A stretch of 64,000 nucleotides of DNA from Salinimicrobium profundisediminis (GCF_026241755.1 NZ_JAPJDA010000016.1:1-64000); one strand, 5' to 3'. Numbered from the stretch's first letter, positions 1 through 8,964 are shown. Numbers and translations are program-made. The notes: generated by a model from the sequence alone, not told the origin.

Positions 1-441
1 AACCCTAACGTGGGGGTGGGTGCTTATTTAAAGCATGAGAAATACTATATTTCTCTATCGGCCCCAAAGATCCTCGAAACTAAGCGGGCACGAGAAGAGG
101 AAGGCATAGTAACTACGGCGGCAGACAGGGTGCATATGTACTTAAGTGGAGGATATGACTTCAGGCTGAACAGCACGTTGGAATTAAAACCTTCTGTTAT
201 GCTGCGATATGTGCATGGCGCCCCCGTTTCGGTAGATTTTACAGCCCTTATGAACATTCATAACAACTTTGAGATTGGAGCAGCTTACAGGACCGATGAG
301 GCCATTAGCGGCCTTGCCCTGATCAAGGTGATCGACTGGTTTGACTTTGGTTACGCCTATGAATCTTCCCTGCGTTCGGAATTACAAAATGCCAGCAATG
401 GCACCCATGAGCTGTTTGTTAGGTTTACACTGAAGGATTAG
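1..441 (+). CDS. PorP/SprF family type IX secretion membrane protein, C-terminal part
   Basis: The reading frame is open from the first base of the window, so this is the 3' end of a gene that starts outside; the GTG at 10 is internal, not a start. The 146 or so visible residues alternate short beta strands rich in Tyr, Phe and Gly (ISLSAPKIL, YLSGGYDF, LKPSVMLRYV, FEIGAAYR, FDFGYAYE, HELFVRFTL), which is the C-terminal pattern of the PorP/SprF family of outer membrane beta-barrel proteins. These proteins accompany the type IX secretion system and gliding machinery of Bacteroidota, usually next to a SprB-like or CTD-bearing cargo gene. The final strand ends in a hydrophobic/aromatic pattern, as expected for a barrel recognised by BAM. 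A terminator-like hairpin follows. Confidence 0.8.
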   Translation, partial: NPNVGVGAYLKHEKYYISLSAPKILETKRAREEEGIVTTAADRVHMYLSGGYDFRLNSTLELKPSVMLRYVHGAPVSVDFTALMNIHNNFEIGAAYRTDEAISGLALIKVIDWFDFGYAYESSLRSELQNASNGTHELFVRFTLKD

Positions 442-498
442 TAGAAAGTTTCTGATCTTGATTAAGCTTCAGGATTTATTTTAGAAATAATAAAGAAG

Positions 499-533
499 AA
501 TCTGCTGTGGTAGAAATACCCGGCAGATTTTTG
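499..533 (+). terminator. Rho-independent terminator after the PorP/SprF gene
   Basis: AATCTGC (499-505) pairs with GCAGATT (523-529), with an inner GGTA/TACC helix, and the stem runs into a T-rich tail (TTTTTGTTCTTT). It lies 58 bases after the stop codon and before the response-regulator gene. Confidence 0.6.
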
Positions 534-633
534 TTCTTTAAGGCTGAAGCAAAAAACTTCCGAAGAAAAAAAGCTGCCCGATTTTGACATTTTTGATACC
601 TTAACAAAATCATAAAAAATGTAATATTGTTAT

Positions 634-1386
634 ATGATAAAAGCAGTAATCATTGATGATGAGCTTAATGCCCGTGATTTGCTGGAGAAAACCCTTGACA
701 GGTATTTGCCTAACCGGGTCAATATTGTGGAGAAATGCAATTCGGTAGATTCGGGGGTGACGGCAATTAGGAATCATGCGCCAGAGCTGGTTTTTTTGGA
801 TATTCAAATGCCCGAAAAGAATGGTTTTGAACTCTTCAATTATTTTGATAAGATCAATTTTGAAGTCATTTTTACCACGGCTTTTGATAGGTTTGCTATT
901 AAAGCAATAAAACGCAGTGCGCTGGATTATTTGCTGAAGCCAATAAATCATCTTGACCTGGCTGAAGCTTTAAAAAAATTTGAAAAGAAAAACGAAGGCA
1001 ACGCTGCACAGAAAAAACTGTCTTTACTGCTGGAGAACCTCAATGTCAATGACCAGAATGTGAGTAAAATTGCATTCCCTACGCTTGAAGGTTTTGAACT
1101 GGTGCACACCAATCAAATTCTCTATTGCAGGGCCGAAAGCAATTACTGCAACATAAAGAAGATTGACGGCAGCACAAAAATGGCTTCAAAGACTTTAAAA
1201 TACGTAGAAGGAATACTTCCGGAGCACGCTTTTAAGAGAATCCACAAAAGCTATGTGATCAACCTGAATTATGTGGTGAGGTATCACAAAACGAATAAGG
1301 AGATAGAATTAACAAATGGAGAGAAACTTCCGGTTTCCTTTCGAAAAGAAGAAGAGTTTATAAATGCCATTTTACAGAACCACTAG
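634..1386 (+). CDS. LytTR-family response regulator
   Basis: This 250-residue protein has an N-terminal receiver domain (about 1-120) with the acidic pocket DD at 8-9, the phospho-acceptor Asp56 in LVFLDIQMP, the switch Thr in VIFTTAF and the Lys of LLKPI. The C-terminal part (about 145-250) is a LytTR DNA-binding domain with its typical YCRAESNYC and RIHKSYVINLNYV segments. Such regulators are phosphorylated by LytS-type kinases and bind direct repeats upstream of target genes. The 3' end overlaps the start of the next gene by 23 bases, so the two are co-transcribed and very likely form a cognate pair. The start ATG has no Shine-Dalgarno site, as is normal for this phylum. Confidence 0.93.
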   Translation: MIKAVIIDDELNARDLLEKTLDRYLPNRVNIVEKCNSVDSGVTAIRNHAPELVFLDIQMPEKNGFELFNYFDKINFEVIFTTAFDRFAIKAIKRSALDYLLKPINHLDLAEALKKFEKKNEGNAAQKKLSLLLENLNVNDQNVSKIAFPTLEGFELVHTNQILYCRAESNYCNIKKIDGSTKMASKTLKYVEGILPEHAFKRIHKSYVINLNYVVRYHKTNKEIELTNGEKLPVSFRKEEEFINAILQNH

Positions 1387-4345
1387 GTCTTTCTTCTTAC
1401 TATTCTTGTGGTGTAATTTAGCGCTCTCTCAAAATTATCCTGTAAAACACTTTACCTCGGCAAATGAGCTGCCCAATAATGCCGTGCGATCGCTACTTGT
1501 AGATAGTGATAAGGTGCTGTGGATTGGTACCGAGAACGGCGTGGTTAAAAAAGAAAATGGTGTCTTAAAATACTATTTTGAAGAAGATGGCTTAGCTCTC
1601 AACAGCTGTTGGGCCATTGCTGAAGACAAGAACGGCAATTTGTGGTTTGGCAGTTACGGCGAGGGGATCAGCATCTATGATGGCTTCGATTTTAAGCTTA
1701 TTTCTGAAGAAGACGGGTTGATCCACAATGAGATCACCAAACTTTTTTCTTGCCAAGACCAGGTTTTTGTGGGGACCAGCGATGGGGTTTCCATGATTGA
1801 TATCAACACTTTTAAAGTAGTTTCCATGGAAAATCCGCCGGGTAAAGAACTTTTTAGGGTACAGGATTTTTTTAGCTACAACAATGAGATCTATGTAGCC
1901 ACGTACAATTTAGGCATCTTCAGAATTGATGAGCAGCAGGATGAAGCGGCTCTTGTGAAAGTCAGTGATCACAAGTTTATTTACTCTGTTCTGGTAGATA
2001 ATGACAGTATTTACAGCAGTAACAAAGAATTCTTTACAAAGCAGAAGCTGGCAAACTATGTACAGGAAAAGGATCTTGCTGCCGAAAAATTGGGCACTTC
2101 CATCATCTGGGATTATGTAAAAACCGGGCAGGACAGGATCTTCGCGGCGGCCTGGGGCATATATGATACCAACGGTGGGATCTATGAAATAGTAGGAGAG
2201 CGGCTGGTCTCAAGAGCATCCGAATTCAATATTACCAGCAAGGAAGTTATTTCCCTGGCCTACGATCCCGATTTTGAAAAGCTGTACGTGGGCACCAGGA
2301 ACGACGGACTCTTCGAGATTGCACTAAATCCGCCAATCACTTTTCATGAATCTGCCGGCAAAAGAACTTTGGGGTTTGCCAGAACAAAAAATGCTTCTGC
2401 AGTACTGCGGGATGATGCTATTCTTGTCAAAAATGGCAAAAATGAACAAACAATTAGCTTGCTTCAGCTTAAAGAATGGCAGGAGGATTATGTGCAAACC
2501 ACCAGCCTGCCACTTCCCAGGCACGAAGATCATTTTTACGAACTTGATTATTCTACAGTAGCTGAAGACATTAAGTTTTACGACATCAAAGTTCACCAGG
2601 ATATGTTTTGGGTGAACACCAATATTGGGGTGTTTGCAATCAAGGCTTCAGGAGAATTGGAGCGCTATTTACCCCTGCATTCCGAAGAGATCAATTTTAC
2701 GCCTGAAGGCAAACTTATAGAAACCAATCCGTATGGTGGGGTGAGGGTCTACAGCGACCTGGATGGGTTTAAGTACACCAGGTATGATCAGGAAGACAGG
2801 CATACCCCTACCATGATTGTAGGTAGCCTCCAAAAAGGGCAAAAAACTTATATGTTGTCCATTTTTTCAGGGCTTTATACCTGGCAAAATGGCCACTTTC
2901 TTTCCTATTTCAAAAAAGGCATATGGAAAGAGAAAAAATTAAAACACATTACCCAGTTAGGTGAAAACCTGGCGATTTCAAATGAATTTGGAGATGTTCT
3001 TATTGTAAATGATGCAGCTGCTTTCAAGGTCTTAAAGAAGATCCCGCGGGCTAAGATTCAGGGGAATACCATTTCTTTCCTGGAGAATTACCGTGGAACA
3101 CTTATTATTGGCACCGAAAAAGGACTCAATCTTTACAAAGATGAACGGTTTATTTTTGTAGACCGGGAGCAGGGGCTCGAGCAGCCATTGTTGAGTGCTG
3201 ACGTGAGAGAGAATGTGCTTAGCATTGGAAGCGACAACGGGTTTTATGAGCTGGATCTCGATGTGCTTATTGAACCAAAGATGCTGGTTGATGAGATTGA
3301 ACTGAAGGAAGTTTTTGTTAATAACCACAAACTTGCACGGTTGCCGGTAACAATTGAAGACAGGATACAACTGGCCCATAATGAGAATACGCTGCTGCTG
3401 AAGTTTAGTACAAAAGCACATCCCTTTCCTCATAAACTGAAGTACAGGTACCGGTTGAACAAGAATGCCTCCTGGAGCCTTGCCACTTCAAAACCCGAAA
3501 TATTTTTGCCTTCCCTGCCTCACGAAAATTACAGTATTGAAGTACAGGTTTCAGATGAAAGTACCGGGATCAGTTTCACGAGGCCTTTGCTGAACATGTC
3601 TATATTTCCCCCTTTTTGGAAGACCTGGTGGTTTGGTGGCCTGCTGGTGCTCATTGCCGGAACGGGAATTATGGGGATCTATAAATTTCAGATAAGGCAG
3701 AACAGGAAGTTTGAAGCGCAAAAAGGCCTTATTCAGAAGCGCCTGGAAGAGACTAAAATGGAGGCCCTGCTTGCACAGATGAATCCGCATTTTATCTTTA
3801 ATGCCATGAATTCCATTCAGTACTACATCATGGACAATGATATAGAGAAAGCCACTGAATTCCTGGGAGATTTTTCGAAATTGATCAGGTTAAACCTCGA
3901 CCATTGTACCAGGCCCAAAATCCTGTTAATTGAAGAAATTGAATACCTGCAGGCCTACATCAGGGTTGAAAATACAAGGTTCAATAATGCCATTCAGGTA
4001 ATCTTTGAGGTAGATCCTTCGATTGATGCTTATGAGCTAGAAATTCCTACCATGTTGCTGCAGACTTTTGTAGAAAATGTCTTTGTACATGCTTTCCCAC
4101 AAAGCATTAAAAATCCGCTTTTAAAAGTTTCCTTTGAATTGCTTTCAGAGGGTTTGCTGCAGTGTAAAATTGAAGATAACGGGATTGGTTTTTCAAGCGG
4201 CCAAGGCAACAGGTTGCATGAATCTAAAGGGGTCAATTTGGTCAGGGAGCGGGTGGCACTTCTGGGTTACGAGGTGGAAGAGACTTTACAGGTAACTTCA
4301 GTGAAAAATGAAGGCACTTTGATACTCCTTAAATTAAAAGTTTAA
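1364..4345 (+). CDS. Propeller-type sensor histidine kinase (LytS-like kinase core)
   Basis: This is a 993-residue membrane sensor kinase. An N-terminal signal segment (FFLLFLWCNLALSQ) leads into a large periplasmic region with two-component propeller repeats, seen as LWIGTENGV and NLWFGSYGEGI. A Y_Y_Y-type beta-sandwich follows (about 680-735, KLKYRYRLN). One transmembrane helix (WWFGGLLVLIAGTGIMGIY, about 750-770) precedes the kinase core, which has the motif MNPHFIFN with phospho-acceptor His809 and a C-terminal ATPase domain (FVENVFVHAF as N box, IEDNGIGF as G box). This is the His_kinase (PF06580) type that pairs with LytTR regulators. It overlaps the upstream regulator gene. The ligand is unknown; propeller sensors in Bacteroidota often sense glycans, but no glycan-use locus is beside it. 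Confidence 0.92.
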   Translation: MPFYRTTRSFFLLFLWCNLALSQNYPVKHFTSANELPNNAVRSLLVDSDKVLWIGTENGVVKKENGVLKYYFEEDGLALNSCWAIAEDKNGNLWFGSYGEGISIYDGFDFKLISEEDGLIHNEITKLFSCQDQVFVGTSDGVSMIDINTFKVVSMENPPGKELFRVQDFFSYNNEIYVATYNLGIFRIDEQQDEAALVKVSDHKFIYSVLVDNDSIYSSNKEFFTKQKLANYVQEKDLAAEKLGTSIIWDYVKTGQDRIFAAAWGIYDTNGGIYEIVGERLVSRASEFNITSKEVISLAYDPDFEKLYVGTRNDGLFEIALNPPITFHESAGKRTLGFARTKNASAVLRDDAILVKNGKNEQTISLLQLKEWQEDYVQTTSLPLPRHEDHFYELDYSTVAEDIKFYDIKVHQDMFWVNTNIGVFAIKASGELERYLPLHSEEINFTPEGKLIETNPYGGVRVYSDLDGFKYTRYDQEDRHTPTMIVGSLQKGQKTYMLSIFSGLYTWQNGHFLSYFKKGIWKEKKLKHITQLGENLAISNEFGDVLIVNDAAAFKVLKKIPRAKIQGNTISFLENYRGTLIIGTEKGLNLYKDERFIFVDREQGLEQPLLSADVRENVLSIGSDNGFYELDLDVLIEPKMLVDEIELKEVFVNNHKLARLPVTIEDRIQLAHNENTLLLKFSTKAHPFPHKLKYRYRLNKNASWSLATSKPEIFLPSLPHENYSIEVQVSDESTGISFTRPLLNMSIFPPFWKTWWFGGLLVLIAGTGIMGIYKFQIRQNRKFEAQKGLIQKRLEETKMEALLAQMNPHFIFNAMNSIQYYIMDNDIEKATEFLGDFSKLIRLNLDHCTRPKILLIEEIEYLQAYIRVENTRFNNAIQVIFEVDPSIDAYELEIPTMLLQTFVENVFVHAFPQSIKNPLLKVSFELLSEGLLQCKIEDNGIGFSSGQGNRLHESKGVNLVRERVALLGYEVEETLQVTSVKNEGTLILLKLKV

Positions 4346-4704
4346 CGCTTACGTTCAAATTCCATACGTTTACTAAATGCTTTAATTCCCTCTTGCTAAA
4401 TCCTTTAGTTTTGTGGTGAATTAAGGAAAGATACAGTTGCTGTTCCCGGGATTATTATAAGTAGGGGTTGTAATTTTTTTGGAACATGCGAACTGTTCTT
4501 TTCCTAATTTTTAAAACTTCCTGTCTACAACATTACCAACTACATTTTTTTTTAATAGTCAGCATAACTGAAGCCTCTTATTGCCCATTAGAAATTGGGG
4601 AATCGTACTCAATCAGTTCTTGACTATATGCGAAGAAAGGGTTCAACTTTAGGTAAAAGTCAAACCCCGGTATTTTGAAACTTACACAGTTTACGAGATA
4701 GTGT
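4346..4704. other. Intergenic stretch, no feature recognised
   Basis: These 359 bases lie between two convergent genes. No open frame with coding character, tRNA-like fold or strong hairpin with a T tail was seen. Local base composition is AT-rich. This is also the left edge of the accessory-looking block that follows, but no repeat or integrase trace marks a boundary. Confidence 0.5.
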
Positions 4705-5220
4705 CTATCTTGACAATATTTCCTTCACTTTCTGTTCAATTCCTTTATCTGCCTTAGTCAAAGCATTTTTAGCTAATGCGACATTTATCCGATGATTAGA
4801 AAGATTGGTAGCATTAGCCAGCCAATCTTCCATTCTCATTTTGCCTTTGGATTGATTAATTGAACGCAAAGTAACGGCTACGTTTTCAGGACAATTTACC
4901 ACCTCTGCAATTTCCGCATTGGTTAAGCGGTCGCTATATGCCATAAATACAGATTCTGATGAACGAATGTGTTCGTAATCATAGCGATCACCACCACGCA
5001 AAGTTTCCCCTGTGTAGCAATCGGTATAAAGTGCTCTACCATCTCCTCCTCTTATCAATGCTTCCTGGTGCATTTGTGCCTTTACTTTAGAGAATAACAA
5101 ATCTATTTCCGTACGGTGGTATGGGCGGGAGGGGTTGTGCATTTTATTTACCTTGTTTTTTTGCGCTTTTATCTTCTCTTTAAATGTTGTCAATAACATT
5201 AATCTTCGAAGCTTCTGCAA
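4705..5220 (-). CDS. HNH/His-Me-finger-like protein, function unknown
   Basis: This is a 171-residue hypothetical protein. The central part reads like a compact HNH nuclease core: CYTGETL, then DYEHIRSSE (a D-x-E-H-I motif similar to the metal-binding strand and first His of HNH folds), then VVNCPENVAVTLRSINQSKG, which matches the Asn-bearing loop and the N-x-x-K-G end of the ββα fold. Basic residues are common at the N-terminus. No second domain or transmembrane helix is seen. The start is uncertain: the ATG at 5220 gives a long basic leader, and a later ATG (MHNPSRPYHR) would also work. It lies downstream of two GTPase genes on the same strand with a 164-base gap, so co-transcription is possible but not shown. 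Nuclease activity is an inference from motifs only. Confidence 0.6.
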   Translation of the reverse strand: MQKLRRLMLLTTFKEKIKAQKNKVNKMHNPSRPYHRTEIDLLFSKVKAQMHQEALIRGGDGRALYTDCYTGETLRGGDRYDYEHIRSSESVFMAYSDRLTNAEIAEVVNCPENVAVTLRSINQSKGKMRMEDWLANATNLSNHRINVALAKNALTKADKGIEQKVKEILSR

Positions 5221-5384
5221 TGACCACTACAATTATCTCTATGCTTAATCTTATTTTTAAGCTCCTTCATATAGCGGAAGTAACACCACTTCCTCCCCCT
5301 CCTTTTTAATACTTTTTAAAATAATTTTTGGTGGCCCGGGAATTGAAGTGGTGGCAGTAAAAAATGTCTATATAAACAGTTTAA

Positions 5385-6506
5385 CTATGAGATCGGAAGT
5401 AGTAACTTAAGATTAAGATTTTTCCAATCTCTTTTTTCTGAGGATAACTGATCCTTAAATTCTTGAATAACATCCTTTACTGAATACATCGGAATTTTAT
5501 TTTTAAAAGTAGGTGCAAATCCGTCAAGAATAAACATAATAACAGCCGGTATGATGCTAACAGGCAATAGGGCCATCATCGCAGCGTTCACGGCAATCTT
5601 TCCAAAGACTGTTTCAGCTTCATTTTCCTTCTGCTCTTCCAGATGAAGAGAATATTTCAAATCAGCCGCCAAATCAACCTCAACGGTATTTACTATGGTA
5701 TTCTTATAGAATTTTTCTGCTTCTGTCGTTATCCTCGCCAGTTCCTCCGAAAAAATTTGGTTTTCACTTTTTACTGTTTTATTCAAGGAATTTTGAACAA
5801 TATCTAAATCTTCTTTGGATACGTGTCCTAAAAAAGACTTTTTTTCAAGTTCGTATGCCAGAGTATTAATAAGCCTTTTCTTAAGAGCCTTCCTCTTTTC
5901 TAATGTTTTCGAGTCCATGAGAAATGTGATCCGGTCAGCTAATGATTCAGCTGTGGAGCGTTTTATTTGCTTGATCAGGGCCTTCTTGCCAAACGGTTTT
6001 TCGACGCTTTTTAATGCTGCAAAGCCTTTCGTTTTTTCAACATTATTTACCAGAATTGATTTCACTCCAAGTATACGATTCACTTCCTCAGAAAATTCCT
6101 TGGCACCTCTGGAGTCTCCCTTGGTGATCACGATGACAGGTTTTAATTTTTCCTGTTGAATTGCTTTTATGGTATTAATTTCATAATCTTCAATTCTCTT
6201 TCCTTCTCCTGAGATACAGTAGACAACGGTATGAAGCCATTGTTTCACATCCTTTTCCCGCTGCTTATCTTTTTGAAATTCCTCGAATTCATTTAACCAT
6301 GTTCTTTCTTTCCCAGCTTCAAGGCCCCAAGAGTCATAAATATTAACTTTGTGCCCAGAAATTTCACCTTGTTCTAAATGAAAACCTTTAAGAGTTACAG
6401 GTTTTCCGACTCCAACCGCAGCTTTATTTATTCCGAAAAGATAATTAAGGAGAGAACTTTTTCCAACGCCAGATTTCCCAATAATCGAAATATTATATCC
6501 CTCCAT
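5385..6506 (-). CDS. P-loop GTPase with C-terminal membrane segment
   Basis: The likely start is the ATG at 6506 (MEGYNISIIGKSG), giving 373 residues; the frame is open to 6602, but the extra residues lie in the end of the upstream gene and precede the first beta strand. The G1 motif is GKSGVGKSS near the N-terminus, G3 is DSWG and G4 is TKGD, so it belongs to the Era/septin-like TRAFAC GTPases. The middle is a charged helical region, and a hydrophobic stretch near residues 315-340 (AVNAAMMALLPVSIIPAVIMFIL) could insert in the membrane. The start overlaps the stop of the preceding GTPase gene by 14 bases, which implies translational coupling. The pair may work as a heterodimer, as in interferon-inducible or dynamin-like GTPases, but this is inference. 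Confidence 0.75.
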   Translation of the reverse strand: MEGYNISIIGKSGVGKSSLLNYLFGINKAAVGVGKPVTLKGFHLEQGEISGHKVNIYDSWGLEAGKERTWLNEFEEFQKDKQREKDVKQWLHTVVYCISGEGKRIEDYEINTIKAIQQEKLKPVIVITKGDSRGAKEFSEEVNRILGVKSILVNNVEKTKGFAALKSVEKPFGKKALIKQIKRSTAESLADRITFLMDSKTLEKRKALKKRLINTLAYELEKKSFLGHVSKEDLDIVQNSLNKTVKSENQIFSEELARITTEAEKFYKNTIVNTVEVDLAADLKYSLHLEEQKENEAETVFGKIAVNAAMMALLPVSIIPAVIMFILDGFAPTFKNKIPMYSVKDVIQEFKDQLSSEKRDWKNLNLKLLLPIS

Positions 6507-7656
6507 TATTATTTGATTTTTTCTTAAAAAATTCCTTGAAAAGTTCAGCGAAAATGGTGTCAAAATTCTCCAACAAATTGTTCGCTTTTGTAGTGTCTCC
6601 ATTTAGGATTTGCTTATTTAACCTAAACATCAATTCAGAGGTCGCTTTTCCCATTGCGTAAGTAATCACAGAAGCTACTGCGGCGTTAATCATTCCTCCA
6701 AGTACAGTTCCTATTCCTGGAATTAATTTTATGAGATTTCCAGCCAAACTACGGCCAAGATTCGAAATTACTAAGGAGGCACCGGAGGTCGCCATAAAGT
6801 TTTTGGCAATATCTTGGTAATTACTGAAATCGTATGCGTAAAGAATTCGCGCAATCATTCCAGCCTGGCTGGCAATTAGTACTGGTGCATCTGAAAACGG
6901 TATAGGACTCATGCCTACAAATGCATTTCCTGTGGTATGTTGTAAAATAATTGAATCAGCTTTTCTGCGCTTAGCATCTATGTTGATCAATTGAGCACTA
7001 ATAAAGGCGAGTTCAAGTGATTTAGATAAATTTCTAGAGGACCAGTCCACCACTTTGGAAAGGTTTAGGTTCTCTTCCGCTTCGAGAAATTCTTTCTTAT
7101 CAGTGGTGAAAAATGGCGACTCAGTAGAAGAATATGCAATTTTAAAGTTGAGGCGGTTGTCCATTGCCTTTACCATTGCTTCTAGATCCTCCTCATTAAC
7201 TTCATCACATTTGCTAAAAATAAGAGCCACGGGTATACCATAACCCTGAAGTTTCTGGTGCAGGTCTTTATCATAATCAGTAATTCTAGCTGAACTGGCA
7301 GAAATAACATGCCAAATCAAGTGGATTTGTTCTTCAACCGGTTTATTAATGTTCTCCTTAACAAAGTTTAGGATGGTATTTTGAAATTTTTCATCTGCGC
7401 CTATTTCAAAACCTTCTGTATCGAATAGGTTTATTGGCTTCCCAGGAGTTTCGATTTTATGGATTCCTCGTGTTACAGGTTGCCCCGCTCCAACGGGTGC
7501 AGTTCCTTCTCCAAAAATTTGATTTACAATTGTACTCTTGCCTACACCTGTGCAACCAACGATTAAGATGTTAGGTCTTTTTACTTCCTGTTCTATTTTT
7601 TTAAACTCTTCCTCAAATTTGGCGGAAATTTCCTTTTGACTGTCTGCTGTGACCAT
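6493..7656 (-). CDS. P-loop GTPase with DUF697-like C-terminal domain
   Basis: This is a 387-residue GTPase. G1 is GCTGVGKST (about 34-42), the likely G2 Thr lies in GQPVTRG, G3 is DTEG (about 79-82) and G4 is SKCD (about 153-156). The C-terminal half has the hallmark of the YcjF/DUF697 family: FVGMSPIPFSDAPVLIASQAGMI, followed by Gly/Ala-rich hydrophobic segments (IPGIGTVLGGMINAAVASVITYAMG) that probably associate with membrane. It is a paralogue of the GTPase encoded immediately downstream, sharing the G1 region and the AxVGxGxPVT loop. Small GTPases with DUF697 domains are scattered among bacteria and mostly uncharacterised; stress, envelope or defence roles have been suggested. Nothing in the sequence fixes the role here. 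Confidence 0.8.
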   Translation of the reverse strand: MVTADSQKEISAKFEEEFKKIEQEVKRPNILIVGCTGVGKSTIVNQIFGEGTAPVGAGQPVTRGIHKIETPGKPINLFDTEGFEIGADEKFQNTILNFVKENINKPVEEQIHLIWHVISASSARITDYDKDLHQKLQGYGIPVALIFSKCDEVNEEDLEAMVKAMDNRLNFKIAYSSTESPFFTTDKKEFLEAEENLNLSKVVDWSSRNLSKSLELAFISAQLINIDAKRRKADSIILQHTTGNAFVGMSPIPFSDAPVLIASQAGMIARILYAYDFSNYQDIAKNFMATSGASLVISNLGRSLAGNLIKLIPGIGTVLGGMINAAVASVITYAMGKATSELMFRLNKQILNGDTTKANNLLENFDTIFAELFKEFFKKKSNNNGGI

Positions 7657-7804
7657 AATCGTTTGTTTTTATTAGTTTATAATTATTGATTCTTTTTCTA
7701 TCTATTTATATTTCTTCTTCAGGTTTTAAACAATACCAAAGGAGCTTTAAAGATGGATTTCCCCTCAATTCTCTGCCACAATTTATATTCTGTTTTCAGC
7801 GTGA

Positions 7805-8014
7805 TTAAATTTTATTAAATTCAAAAAAGCCCGTATTCAAATAACCTTCTGTCTTCAAATCCAGCCCGTGTACTCTAATAAATGCATTTTGCATTTTCTC
7901 TTTTTCCTCCAGAGGATTTGAAAACATGGAAGTTACTTGTATGGTAAGACCTCCATCTATATACTGTCCTCTAACATTGATGGAATGTTTAGTTTTTATT
8001 TCAAATGTTGCCAT
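7805..8014 (-). CDS. Small hypothetical protein, DUF6140-like
   Basis: The gene encodes 69 residues with no signal peptide or membrane segment. The pattern KHSINVRGQYIDGGLTIQV, then FSNPL, then AFIRVHGLDLKTEGYLN, resembles the small DUF6140 proteins of Bacteroidota as I remember them; the match was not checked. The composition suggests a small beta-rich fold. It lies 13 bases downstream of the next entry on the same strand and about 150 bases upstream of the GTPase pair, so it could link the two into one transcription unit. No function is known. Confidence 0.6.
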   Translation of the reverse strand: MATFEIKTKHSINVRGQYIDGGLTIQVTSMFSNPLEEKEKMQNAFIRVHGLDLKTEGYLNTGFFEFNKI

Positions 8015-8027
8015 TTTTTCAAGCTGC

Positions 8028-8720
8028 TTAATTTATGGTTCCGACTTTTTTTGCAGTTGACCATGTGGAATGTAAAGCACCTATGATCTCTTGCTTTCCA
8101 ATTATACTCCCCTGATTCCTCTTATATCCCAGCACCTTCATTCCTTCCGGAACTTCAAAGGATCGAAGATTCTCTTCCTTGTTAAATTTTATTTTCTCAG
8201 GAAACAGGACCTCAACCTCATCAAAAGCTTTAAATCCTTCTGTGATTATTATCTCCGGTTGAAGAGCTTCTATTAACTGCTTCATCCACACCCTTGCTAA
8301 GTGAAAAATATTTTTGCTTAATTCTTCAGGAAGTATCTTCAGTAGCCGTTTGAAATCAGCAACATTGTCTGTCGCCCAATAGTAAAAGTTCGTTTTGACC
8401 GTGTGGTATTGCAGATCCTCTTCCCTGCCTGCCTGCCGGAAAAGAGATTTCGTCTGCTCTGCAAGCGCATGAGTATTGAGATAATATTCCAAAGCTTCCA
8501 TAGGTTGAAACCCTTCTACTATCCTGCCATGCCAGTTATAATATCCTCCTCCGGGATTAAATCCTATCAACATGATCTTGGGCTGCTCAATCAATGGACT
8601 GAACAACAGCTGGCAGCCTTTGTATAAGGATTTAATTTCGGGATTGTTCTTTGCGGCTGCAAGAATTTGTTGATGCACAAGAATAGCCCCTTCAGAAATC
8701 TCTGAATAATAAAGTTCCAT
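8028..8720 (-). CDS. Uracil-DNA-glycosylase-fold-like hypothetical protein
   Basis: This 230-residue cytosolic protein is not a member I can name, but its motif order resembles the uracil-DNA glycosylase superfamily. A strand plus loop reads IMLIGFNPGG, as in the G-x-N-P-G motif of TDG/UDG-like enzymes. TNFYYWATDN sits where the Asn-bearing strand is expected, and ALQPEIIITEG matches the later P-x-I-I-x-x-G strand. The end (GYKRNQGSI) may correspond to the DNA-intercalating region. Without a clear catalytic Asp/His pair, activity is uncertain. It is followed after 13 bases by the small DUF6140-like gene. The alternative is a nucleotide-handling protein of the same fold without glycosylase activity. 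Confidence 0.55.
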   Translation of the reverse strand: MELYYSEISEGAILVHQQILAAAKNNPEIKSLYKGCQLLFSPLIEQPKIMLIGFNPGGGYYNWHGRIVEGFQPMEALEYYLNTHALAEQTKSLFRQAGREEDLQYHTVKTNFYYWATDNVADFKRLLKILPEELSKNIFHLARVWMKQLIEALQPEIIITEGFKAFDEVEVLFPEKIKFNKEENLRSFEVPEGMKVLGYKRNQGSIIGKQEIIGALHSTWSTAKKVGTIN

Positions 8721-8932
8721 AGAAGTAGGTTAGGAGATATTAAGGTAGGGGCTTAAAATCATGTTAATTATAGATAAAATATCAATCTTTTTAATTTGTT
8801 TATTATCTCAAATATCCATTTATAAAGCTGTTGTGGCACAGCTTAGCTATTGATCATAAACCTAAAAATTATGTTAAAGTAAAAAAATCTCGTTTAGTAA
8901 ACGTGCGGTATTTAAATGTTATCGTAATTGAA

Positions 8933-8958
8933 GATTCCTCCGTCGTCGGAATGACAAA
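8933..8958. repeat. Short dispersed-repeat remnant
   Basis: The minus strand reads GTCATTCCGACGACGGAG followed by GAATC, which looks like the GTCATTCCGA-type intergenic repeat seen in many Bacteroidota and other genomes. Only one copy is in the window, so this rests on memory of the family. Confidence 0.3.
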
Positions 8959-8964
8959 GCTGAT

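Noticed and set aside
5385-6602. Start of the second GTPase at 6602
   Set aside because: The extra 32 residues overlap the end of the upstream GTPase gene and lack family resemblance; the ATG at 6506 directly precedes the first beta strand.
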